From Haliotis asinina (lineage: Eukaryota > Mollusca > Gastropoda > Lepetellida > Haliotidae), in the NCBI RefSeq assembly GCF_037392515.1, contig NC_090291.1, positions 29,746,001 through 29,810,000 of the forward strand: a stretch of DNA of 64,000 bases, given 5' to 3'. Shown piece after piece: positions 24,929-35,800 of this stretch. How positions within the stretch are numbered: the stretch's first letter is position 1; each line of letters begins with the position of its first letter. A program made the position numbers and the translations under genes. The notes beneath the pieces were generated by a model. The model saw only the letters and a list, made by a program, of their open reading frames with translations. It was not told the DNA's origin and ran no database searches.

Positions 24929-25483
24929 TTACAGAGCTGAGTAGAAAAATACATTGCCAACAACAAGTGCATAGTGTAAAATGTCTACTCGTTGCATTCC
25001 ACCCCAGGATCCTTCAGAGCCAATCACAAGGCCTGACACAACATACACAAAGGAAGCAGCAAGTCCAGCGACGTTCCACGTTGTATAGGAAACTGCAATG
25101 ATAGTTAACATGGCAAACCCACTACAGGCCTCGTTTACCAGGGAACGCTGGCTTTCATCAAGCAGCTTGTTGGTAAAAATCACACCCAGTGAAAACATGA
25201 AGTTCAGATTCATCAAATACGGCATAACATATTTACAGAACCCAACGGCCACCAGAGGCATACCAGCGATTCTTGCAAACCAAGATAGGTACTTGTGAAC
25301 ATTTGTGAGTGTGGTTCCGGGAGCTTGTGACGAAAATCTGGCCACACCTGCAGTAGCCGCAAATCCCTGGATCATGAACCCCAGAGCTGCAAACATGTTC
25401 TTCACAAGAAGGTACTTGACCAACCAGAAGACAGACAGCGCCAACACCATGTCGGACACAGCTGTGCTCATCATCCGTGCCAT
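24929..25483 (-). CDS. TMEM276: TMEM276-like multipass membrane protein
   Basis: Encodes 184 residues from an ATG at 25483 (context aagATGg) to TAA at 24929. A minus-strand acceptor TCATTTTCAG ends at 25518, so this exon starts at 25517 with 34 bases of 5' UTR and at least one unlocated exon lies upstream. Hydrophobic stretches fall near residues 10-27, 30-50, 66-88, 93-107, 120-138, 140-155 and 168-184, suggesting six or seven membrane passes, with no signal peptide. It shares spaced identities with human TMEM276 as I remember it: STA-x-S near the start, the run AA-x-GF-x2-Q-x3-AAT, a G-x-PL-x-A stretch, and a C-terminal D-x3-x-AL-x-VG pattern. Vertebrate TMEM276 is about 190 residues and is the direct neighbour of ZFTRAF1, which strengthens the call. 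The biochemical role is unknown. Confidence 0.78.
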   Translation of the reverse strand: MARMMSTAVSDMVLALSVFWLVKYLLVKNMFAALGFMIQGFAATAGVARFSSQAPGTTLTNVHKYLSWFARIAGMPLVAVGFCKYVMPYLMNLNFMFSLGVIFTNKLLDESQRSLVNEACSGFAMLTIIAVSYTTWNVAGLAASFVYVVSGLVIGSEGSWGGMQRVDILHYALVVGNVFFYSAL

Positions 25484-25516
25484 CTTGGACGTAAAGCTCT
25501 GACCTTTACTTCTAAA

Positions 25517-25520
25517 CCTG
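25517..25520 (-). promoter_or_regulatory. Splice acceptor upstream of the TMEM276-like frame
   Basis: Read on the minus strand, a pyrimidine-rich tract ends in CAG directly before GTTTAGAAG, 34 bases before the start codon. It implies a spliced 5' UTR. Minus-strand donor-like sites lie near 26219 (GAG|GTATGT), 27386 (GAG|GTAAGA) and 28916 (CAG|GTATAT). I cannot tell which one is used. Confidence 0.5.
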
Positions 25521-26302
25521 AAAATGATCAAAAATAAACTTTGCACAATTTCTTGGGAAAAAACAACAAACCAAAACTGTAAGGGTATACTGGGTTGTGA
25601 GAAATATATGTACTCTCAAAAACATAGAACAAAATTAAGTTATTGTGATGGCTGACTTATTGATCTTTGAACGTCATGCAAAATTCACAGATGGTAAAAT
25701 GGTTTGGTCAGCCTTGCATTGTAATGCAGTGTTATAGAGTATGCACCAATGTAATGCGCATACTGTACAAGTAAGTGTCAGACATGAAAAAGGCCTGCTG
25801 TAGATGGTCACTCTATGTCTGAGAAATTGCCAGTGAGTGAGTCAATGTTTACACACTTTAGGATCATAAATAAGCAAAGTAAACTTAGGAGTTACAATTC
25901 CAAACAGCAGAAACAGGCATAGCCAAGGGAAGCAACTCTGCACATAAGGATGTGATGCTCAAAACCACTGGATGTGTTCAGCATTATTGCACTATAGAAA
26001 GGTGTGAGTTTGAGTGCATGTGTGTTGGGCTGCTTGTACCAGACTGGGATATTGCAAGGGCTGACCCATTGACATAACACGCAACAGGTTAATGTGGACA
26101 CTATCATAAGACATGTGACATAATAACTTACTAGTATTTTGCATAAATCTTGGGCTGTTTTATTTTTTAGATTTGACTGAAATAAATATCCAGTTAAGTA
26201 TGTTTTAAACATGACATACCTCAATCTTAAGCTTTCCTTAATCTATATTACAGCTTACTGCAAATGTATTTTGTCACAGCCGAATATACCATCACACTAC
26301 AG

Positions 26303-26425
26303 TGGGGCAGTGGGGTAGCCTAGAGGTTAAAGCGGTCACTTGTGACGCCGAAAACCAGGGTTCAGTTCCTGATATGGGTATAATGTGTAAAGCCCACTTC
26401 TGATGTACCCTGCAATGTCAGTGAG
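26303..26425 (+). mobile_element. SINE-A, head and body, upstream of the TMEM276-like exon
   Basis: GGCAGTGGGGTAGCCTAGAG, then GGGTTCAGTTCC and AATGTGTAAAGCCCACTTCT. The 3' tail is lost after about 26425. Confidence 0.85.
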
Positions 26426-26869
26426 TCATGACTTGAAGCAGGCCGCCATTACGGTCATGTGACAAGTAACAAAAGCTGAAATCTAGCAGCAAAATCCCAA
26501 CAATCCCTCAGTACAGCTTTTGTGGAGTTGCAAGTTGGACTGTGACTGAAACATTTTGTTTGATTATGTTTGTTTTTGTATTATAAATGAAATTTTATGG
26601 AACAAAACATGCTATATTACTTTATAGATGTTGCCTGTTGTCATTTGCAGGTTTTGATAAGTTTGAATAAGTAAACAATCTGATAAGTAAACAATCCCAT
26701 AGAACAATCATAGAGTCCCATGACATTTTACAAATCAGGTTTCCACTGTATGTAATATACAAATGGTAAATAATTCAGTAATCCAGTAGGCGTCACATTC
26801 AGCAGTAATATATCACTATCTAAATTTTCAAGTAGCATCAATCTGATGAAAATGTGGAGTATGAAGATA

Positions 26870-27070
26870 AGGTTGAGTGAGTGAGTTTAGTTTTATGCCG
26901 CACTCTGCAATATTCCAGCTATATGGCGGCGGTCTGTAAATAATCAAGTCTGGACAAGACAATCCAGTGATCAACAACATGAGCACTGAACTGTGCAGTT
27001 GGGAACTGGTGACATGCATCAACCAAGTCTGCGAGCCAGTGAGCCTGACCACCCGATCCTGTTAGTCGCC
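26870..27070 (-). mobile_element. SINE-B, 5'-truncated, with 10-bp target duplication
   Basis: Covers the tail (GTGAGTGAGTTTAGTTTTAT) through CCCGATCCTGTTAGTCGCC; the terminal 5' part is absent. TATGAAGATA is repeated at 26860-26869 and 27071-27080, so the truncation happened during insertion, as in LINE-type target-primed copying. Confidence 0.9.
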
Positions 27071-28556
27071 TATGAAGATACGGATGGTAATCTAAGGGAT
27101 ACTGGGTTACATATTATGCTATGTATATGTGTGCAATGTACGAAATCAATGTACATATATGATCCGTGAACGAATTGTCAGCAGTAACATAGTGTATCCG
27201 TCCATATCAATACAGCTCTAATTTGATCAGTCTCCCCAGTATGTACCGAGTTGTGCAGTATTCGGACACTTGATGTAATTTCCATACATTTACATGTTAA
27301 TTTAGTGTAGCATAAATACTGTTCATGAATTTCATTTTGGTAAGATCCAAGTCAAATTTTGCACATTTGTGAGGAATCATCTTACCTCCAATCACCTTTT
27401 CTGTTGCTTACTTATGAAATGGCAACAATTTAAACTACATGACATTGTGCACAATGCCACAAACACCTTAGCATAATAGCCTCTGGGACTGAGCCATGGG
27501 GAACCATACATGTGCTGATTAATGTGATGTCACTAGTGGTCGGAAAAGTGAACTGAAATTATGTGCGCAGGGAAGAGATGATTTTGAATTTTCCTGTCAC
27601 ATTTCTCAAAGATCTATCCAGAAATCACTTTTTGAAAATTATTTATGCTCCACTGAAATGTCTATGGAAATTTTGTCAAGTGCCCGAATACTTTTTGCAT
27701 AAGTCTGTATATTTGGTTATATTCATCATTGAGATTGATAACCCAAGCTCCACATACTTTGACCTGTAATATGAGGGACGATAAGAAAGACTGCAAGTTG
27801 CCAAGTTTGTGTGCTGAAATAGAATGTCTCAATACATCTCAGTTATTTTAGTTATTTTTTTGTTTGTATTTTTGTAAGATCAAATTTATTGATTATTTAC
27901 AAAAATTCAAGCATACTTGTACACATACACATACCAAAGGACAACCAACAAAGTGCTATCAAACCATTGAATACATACACTCCATAACCAGGAACAGCAG
28001 CACATATTATTAAGACAAACGTTTGAAATACCTGCCTGCCTCACTGCCCGGGACAGGTTAGTTTCAACTGACATGACATGCTAATGGTGGGGTTAAAATT
28101 CTGACATGTATGTGAAGATATTTTGTGAGCAGGTAAGCTTTAGTCTGGGCTGGTAGGTTTTACATCTAACCAGTCCTGTGGTCTGGCTAAATTGTTTTCT
28201 AGGTTTCATACCTGTTGAGACAATTCTATCAAAGGCTGATCATAAGATCCCAGCACATTTAGCACATTTTCAGTGGTACCAGTAACTGCAACACACTATT
28301 AGAAACTTCACGACTGACTGTATTTTGATCCTCTGTAAACGTGCAAGCTTTGACGGGATAAAACTGAATGTTGGTTTGTATTTAGTCTGGTTATTGTTTC
28401 ACTTAAAGTGTGTAAAAATTCACGCTGTGGTATATCTTTGCTTATTTCTGATACAGTTCGCCATCACTATATCGGTCTGTTTTAGTATAAACATATTACA
28501 GGTTTTTAATCCAGCGTAATCAAACGAAGTGAAAATGATTTTTACAACTTAGGTAA

Positions 28557-28757
28557 GAGTTCCTCCCGTACTCCACAATTCACATCAAAAGTCAAAATTA
28601 CAAACTGTCATGCATGCCTCATCCCAAATATACATTCAGTAAAGTAGAACTGGTATGAAAAAAAACCCCAAACAATTAACTTATTTCGGTGTTGATATAT
28701 TACACCGGGGAAGGAGGGATTTTACTATATAAATGGTGGAGGGTACGGGAGGAACTC
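28557..28757. mobile_element. Small TIR element near the Piezo promoter
   Basis: GAGTTCCTCCCGTACTCCAC at the left and its near reverse complement GGTACGGGAGGAACTC at the right enclose about 200 bp. Inside is a second hairpin around GGTGTTGATATATTACACC. It resembles a MITE; no clear target duplication was found. Confidence 0.55.
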
Positions 28758-28969
28758 CGAATTGGGCATTATCTGATCGAAAACAGGACAATGTCATCAC
28801 TTTCTCCGTCGGTAGGGTGTGATATACACAGTATACACGCGTAGGTTCCTAACAGTCATTCCATGAGTAATATACAAAATAACGGACTTAGTTAGTGAGC
28901 AATACACATCATATACCTGTAGTAAACAACTCGATCAGCTAACCAGCGACTTGCAGTTGTAAGTTTCTA

Positions 28970-29190
28970 TCAATCAGTCATCAAAATGTTCCGTCACTGA
29001 CCAATCACAATGAACCGTTATCAAACCGGGTTGGATTGTGATTGTTCCAGCACGTGGATATAAGCGCCATTGGAGCAAACTGGTTTTTACTATACGAGCG
29101 GTGATTGGACTGAGTGATGGCTCTCTATCAATTAACCAATCAGATCGCGATATACCGCAACTGGTGCCGTACCGGCTTTCGCTCACACGA
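28970..29190. promoter_or_regulatory. Possible divergent promoter between the TMEM276-like gene and Piezo
   Basis: CCAAT boxes in both orientations lie at 29001-29005 (CCAAT), 29069-29073 (ATTGG), 29104-29108 (ATTGG) and 29136-29140 (CCAAT). A CACGTG E-box lies at 29051-29056, followed by a TATA-like GATATAAG. The region is richer in GC and CpG than its surroundings. Piezo coding sequence starts about 600 bp to the right, and the TMEM276-like gene must start somewhere to the left or here. A shared promoter is inference. Confidence 0.4.
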
Positions 29191-29748
29191 AAGAGGGGTT
29201 GAATAACAAAGAGGGCGCCACTGCGAAAGCAGATGACATTTTGTATGGATGTTAAGAGAAAGTTGTGAAGGAAATTAGGCTAAAGTCTCCTGTCTTACAT
29301 GTTAATAGACACTTCGCAAGAAATCGTCTGACGGCGCCGCAGAAACCAAACGGAGTGTTGTTGTCTCTAGGAAGACCACTGTCATATCTTGGAAGTTGAC
29401 GTGTGTATTTCTCTTGGTGGCATTTCCTAGTTCGGGCCACTCAGCCCGGTGCGACAGCTGTGCAGATCATGTGAGCGTTTTGGACGTCGGCGCGTGGTTG
29501 GATCGATTTTCATTCAAAGGAATATCCCTTCTACCGTTGAGATGCTGCGCCTCTTCAAGAGAAAATAGTAGCATCTCCGGTTGTTGTGCATTGTTTGAGT
29601 AATCTTTGGCGAAGAGGAAAGCTTGGAGCCATGTGACCGTTTTGGCGGTGCCAAGATTTTGGAATTCTTTTGTGATTGTGGATTGCTTGTCTATTGCTGG
29701 AGTGGTGTTGATGAAATTTGAGAAAGGGGTAACGGACCAGATCGCACA

Positions 29749-29821
29749 ATGAATTCAAAGGTCACAAAGGCAGTTTGTTACTCATTGTTTAGGATTTTGT
29801 TACCATTAACCCTTTTAGCAG
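29749..29821 (+). CDS. Piezo: Piezo coding exon 1
   Basis: ATG at 29749 opens 24 codons (MNSKVTKAVC then FRILLPLTLLA, the first membrane helix) and one base of a split Ala codon. Donor CAG|GTAAGTG is close to consensus. The 5' UTR probably lies within about 29200-29748, where several short upstream ATGs occur. Confidence 0.88.
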
Positions 29822-32800
29822 GTAAGTGAAAATACTGTTTTGACAGCCATTGTGTATTAATAGCAATTGGTTTATATTTAATGCGCTGTAGACAATTTCT
29901 CATTAAGTTACTAATTTCAAAATAGTTGGTTTTGTGTTTTGTTTAGTCCTGGTGTTGCTATTTTACATATTCAAGTTATGTTTTATGTATTCAACTCGTT
30001 TTGATGAAAATGTAAATTGGTGTAACATTAAGGTATGAAATGGTAAGAATATGGTTAAAATGAAGAAATGAAAATTGTTACTACATACCAGAAGCAGTGA
30101 AAATGGGAAAACAAAGTAATGTTTGCATTGCATGCATTAAAATCTGAACAGAGCATTGAATAATAGGTTGAACATGTTGAGACAACGAGAAAGTGAAGTT
30201 AAAAATATGTCATGATTAATTTCCAACTAGATTGTGGATGTTTACTTTAAGTATTGACTCACAGTTTTGTGCAATAATATTTAATTCACAATTTAGTCTA
30301 TTTTAGAAAAAAGAAGTCAGTGATTATAATTTCATGTACAAGAATGTGAGAGGAGAAAATTGGTCCATAGCCTCAACACCTGTTTCATCTTGTAATGATA
30401 CATGTAGCAGTGGTTCCTACTTGAAAACAAGTGCTCCATGTTCTAGAATTTCCCAACACAGCCAAACTGGGATGACATTTCATCTGTTTAACCATCTACT
30501 AGGTGCTCAGTGGCCAGTGAAATGTTCTTCAAAAGTGTTGGGTCACAGAGTGCATTGCTGCTGTGAAATGGGGACATTAGACATCTGGAGTTGTGTTTTA
30601 GGTCTATGATATTTCAGCGTGAATGTTCAGTCTAACCATTCTTCAAGCGTTGGTAGCCCTACGAACTTCTTAAGCCCATTCTCAACACATTAGCTATGAT
30701 CGAAGTTAGGAATTCTTATGGCTACCAACGCTTCGAGAATAAGGAAACCTTCACAGAATAGATCACAGAATATTTTGGTTGTATTAGCAGTCCATGTTAA
30801 GTTTACCAGCAATAGCATGCCGCTTAATATCATTTTCAGTAGATTTTAGTGTTTTAATTTCACTATTATACGCTGCACCAACTACTTCAAACAGAATTTT
30901 AAATATCTCAAGCTTTGGTGTAGTGACTTTAATCAGTATACTTTTGTAGGCCATTGAAATTGTTGTAATGTAATGTTTCTGTTTTTCCTAATTGTTAGCA
31001 TCACAGATGTTGTACATTATCACTTTGTCTTATGTAAGACATTAATCACCATATAAAAGTAGAATGTTGATGACAAGCATGCGACATAGCATCGTGAGCA
31101 GTAAGAGGCAACTTTGGGACTACATTGTGTGCTGTGTTTGTCTGCAGCTGCGGTGGTGCGTTTCAATGCCCTGTCGTTCCTGTATGCGGTGTTCCTGCTG
31201 ATCATACCTCTACTCAGCTATCCTAATGTCAGCTCTATTAAAGGTGAGAACATACATCATGTGACACATTACACTATCATTTAACACTGTCCCATACACT
31301 ATCTTGGCGCTTCCTCGGAGCTTCACCCATATAGTGAAAAAACAGTCAATCAACTTCAGGTCTTTAAGTGACTACACCACTTTAGGCTCTATAGTGATAA
31401 TACAACCATTCAACTCTATGTCCTATGTTACAACTGTACAACTGCAAGTCCTATAGTGACTACACAACTTTAGCCTCTGTAGTCATAATCCAACTATTCA
31501 ACTCTATGTCCTATGTTACAACAGTACAACTCCAGGTCCTATAATGACAATACGATCCCAGGTCCTATAGTGACTTTCCAACTCCAAGTCCTATAGTGAC
31601 AATTCTAGGTCCTAAAGTGACAACAGAATCGTCCAATGCCTGATCCTAATGTAACAGTATTATCAGATCTTTAGGATGATTGCCGAGTGGTTAATAATTG
31701 TGATTCACTGCATATGAATTATTAATGTTTCAAATGATTTTCCTTTTTCCAAACTTTCCAGCTCTGAGTCTTGGGACTCTATGCATTGTGAATAAGATCA
31801 GCAGATTATGCCTTTACATGTAGGTTTTCCTCCTGACTAGATAGAGGACATTAAATGAATACCCATGTCATATGTCTGCAGCACGAGCGCCTAAATATTG
31901 GTATTTCCTGTGTGAGAGCGAGGCATGTGCCAATGTTGAGGCATGAGTGTCGTAAACATAATATGATATTAACATGAATATGATATTCTGTTTATTATTG
32001 AAGTCGTGAGATTGAGGTAAATAAACCCAAATCTACTTTGAAACATAGGCTTGTTACCCGCCATTGCCACAGGTAAAAGACGCCAAAAGGCAAACATGAC
32101 ATCAATTGTCCATGACGTCATGTCAACATGACGTAGTGATCTTTTGCCTGAGGGCATCGTATGAAAAATATGAACCCCTGATATTTTGACCCTTGTAGGT
32201 AATAAAAACTGTTAATTTGTGTATGATCAATGCAATCTGTCCACAACCTGCCAGTTTATTTACAGAATCGCAGATTTGTAATGCATGATACTTCATCAAC
32301 CATCTGCAGGACTTGATGCATTGTTATGTATAGGCAGAACTGCATGGAATTCACATGTTGTTAGATTGTTAAAAATCCTTTTACACTGATACAATAACCT
32401 CCAGGAGTGAAAATATCATCATACCTGTTTGACTAATAATGATGATTCTCCTGCTTGAAAAAGGTATAGGCTTTGGTACTGAAATGTTGCTGTTATATGA
32501 TAAAGGAGCTGTCATTCCTATTCCTTACAACTTCTAGAATGCCTCTCAAACAGTTAGTAATGACAGGTTGCACTTTTAAATGGAGCTTATACATGCTCAT
32601 ATTCAGTGATTCATTAGGGTAAGATATCATCTTATTTAAATAAGGGACAGTTTTGTAAGCAGGAAAGACTACCAATTTTAAGTTCTGAGGATATTCAGGA
32701 TAAACAAGTGCTGCAAGAAACCCACTGGTTTTGAAGTAATCTTTCAACATTCTTTACCGGTTCATCGTTTCTGTGATGATTATAACTTTGAACAGAAATC

Positions 32801-35800
32801 TAGATGATGGTGTTAGAGCTGGTTATCGATAGAGATCATAGATGTAATTGTGAACTAACTCTCCTTCCATAAATATCAGCATAATTGCCAAAATAGTCAA
32901 TTTCTTTTACCTACAATGCATAAATAGAGATTGAGAAAATGTTGTTGTTTTGAGGTTAGCTTTATACCAATTTGTGCGAAAATTGAAATTGTACTCAGAA
33001 AACAGGGTTTTAGAAAAGACAGTCACCATGGAAGTATTTAATTAGACCTATTGAGAGTGAGAAATAAATAACAGATTTAACACCAAGCTGTCACATTTTC
33101 ACACTTGGAAAGAAGGAAACTGGTGCATTTAATTGTCTCCTCCTCAAGTGACTAATAAAACTGGTGACAGGTGGCGTTTGTACTTTGTATGGTTTTATTA
33201 ACTTGTTTGATAGGACAGTATGTTTTATAGGTAAACTATCACTTGGAAATCAATAAATGTCTGATAGTAAACCATCTGAAATTATGGAGATTATATTTAT
33301 AAATATGACGTTGCTGAAAAGGAAGCATGACAAAATCACATTTTTATATAAAGTGTCGGTGTATGAACAATGGGCTGTGTCTGTGTTAAATGAGCTGGAT
33401 GCATTGATGGAAGAAGATCCATTCATCTGTTCTTTGACATGCTTTGATCTTTCATATGCTGGACACTATATCAGATCATTTAGGACCTGGCTGTACAGGC
33501 AGGTGCTCCACAGACAGATGGTCCATCCATCTCTGCTGGACACTGCCATTCATGGAGAGACTGTTGCCGCCCAGGTGTCACTGTTTTGACCACTCCCAGG
33601 CAGCCTGGATCTTTGTCTGATACTTAGTCCCCGAAATGAAAATGTCTTATTTCAAAAGTGAAATGAAATGAGTGTTATGTAAAATTTCTTTACTTCAGGA
33701 GCAGAGGAAGAAAAAAATTATAGAAATTATTTTAATTCACTATCTGTGCATGTAGAATCAGTGGCTAACTACGTGCTGAAACAGTGGCTACCAACACATA
33801 GAAACAGTGACAATGTGCTAAACAGTTTATGAACAGATGCATTATAAGGCAAGGAAACAAGACAACATACTAATACAATAATTTTATTATGACCTGGGAT
33901 TAGTGATGTGTCAGTCTACACTTTCCCAATAATTGAGGTGCCCTCCTTTTTAATGTGTTCTCTATGGTCTGAGGGTCTGGCTTCCTTGACCCCTACATGC
34001 ACTGAAATCATGCTCCCCCCCACCCCCAAGCCTGTGGTTTTGAAGCCATATGTTCCAACGTTTGTATGCTGCTCAGTGTAACTCATGACATGGCAGTTAC
34101 AAGAACCAACTTGTTTAAAATGGACGTATGATTCAATATTTGTGTATTGTGACTGAAATGCCAAAATTAGAGCAGTGCAGTGTTTATTTCTGTTTAGGTT
34201 TGTAGAATTGGAAAAAGAAGCAGGGTTTTCAGTGACTATAAATATTGACTTGTTTTCTGTTTCAATAATACATTGTGATATTTTGTGTTAAAGGTAGCAG
34301 GTGCTCGTTCTCAAAGGCTGAGAATTTTGTCAAATTCCTAAGAGGAATGTTTATATTTCTGATGTCAGATGAAGAGACATTTTTGTGTTTTGGAGATCTT
34401 TTGTGAGCCTTTTCTAATGCACTTAACATACGCTTGCAGGATGATTCATTCATTGTTGCTGAATATCAGTCTAAGTAAACTTATCCTCAGTACTTTTCGT
34501 TACACTCCACTGCTGAGTCTAACAAAACCTTATGGGAGGTTGCGTCAGATAACCTTTGAGATTGACCAATCAGAGCACAGCTTACCAAATCGTGAAAGTG
34601 CACATTCGCACATACCTTTTGAACTTTTTATCTCGAAAAGATTTGTAGCCGAACGATTCCGAATGCTATTTAGCGTACGATCGCTTACAAGTGATGCACA
34701 CAGCATACGTACAACCATGACAATGGTGAGTAAACAGTCACTGAAAATGGTGTTTTTGGCAGTATTCAAGGATGTCATCTTGCGGACATATTAGCTATAA
34801 GTAACAATGTCAACCGAAACCCCAAAGCGTATACTGAGGTAAACTGTGTTATGTGCTGATTTTTGTTTGTGGAGAGATCTGTGTCAGTGACGTGAATATT
34901 TTGAAAGTACCTCCGATCCCTAAATAGTAACCGTTGTTTGATTGGTTAAATCTATTTAACCGTCTCACGTTTGACTGGACGGTCATTGGTTGCTCAAAGG
35001 TTACCTGACATGACCTTCTACTAGGTTTTGTTAGACTCAGTGGTGGAGTGTAACGAAATACACTGAGACTAAGTTTACTTAGACTGGCTGAATATCAATT
35101 TGTCTTTAATTTTTCCATCTGAAGTCATGTATTTAAATATATGTATCACTGAGGATTGTTTTTGAAGGAGAGGGGGGCTTTGTTAACTACATTTTCTGAA
35201 CAAATTTCCAATATTTGAAACTGTTTATATATGGAATTTGTGTTATATTGATAAGTTCTCCCAAATGTGTTTATTTGATGAGTGGTGCAGTATGTTATGC
35301 CTGTAGACTAAAACTGTCTATAACTGTTTAGTGAGGGGAAGAAGATGCTATGAACTTCCGTGCACACTCACCCTCTGGATCTGCATGAACTGTCTTCTAA
35401 AAGGCTGCTTCCTATTTTAGATTTTGTTAAAAGAGTTTAATCAATGCAGTTAATGTTTCATTGATAGTGTGTGAGTTAAGATCAATATAGTTTAAGTTCA
35501 TCAATACAGTTCATTTTACCGACACATAACACAGTAATTTATGAGTACAGTTCAATTTATCAGTACAGTTTAAGTTGTTTTAATTTACTTCCAGTTTTGT
35601 CAATATAGGGTAAGTTTTATTTATACATGGTAAGTTCTCTCAACACAATTAAGCCATAAAACAGTCACCATGGCAACAACTGCTATGCGGAACAATTACT
35701 AATGGGTAATACTGCATATTTTGTTTATCAAGAATCACACGCTTAATTCAACTTCTTTGGCTTGAACACAGGTGCCAATGTGACAGTGTCTTTGTCATAT

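Larger units (their letters stand above)
25521..28556 (-). other. Upstream intron or 5' flank of the TMEM276-like gene
   Basis: The splice acceptor at 25518 means some of this stretch is intron. It contains one SINE-A and one SINE-B. No coding exon was recognised. Confidence 0.5.

Noticed and set aside
33257-33589. 110-codon ORF in Piezo intron 2
   Set aside because: No recognised domain and no splice or promoter context. It is within the length expected by chance in a 22-kb intron.
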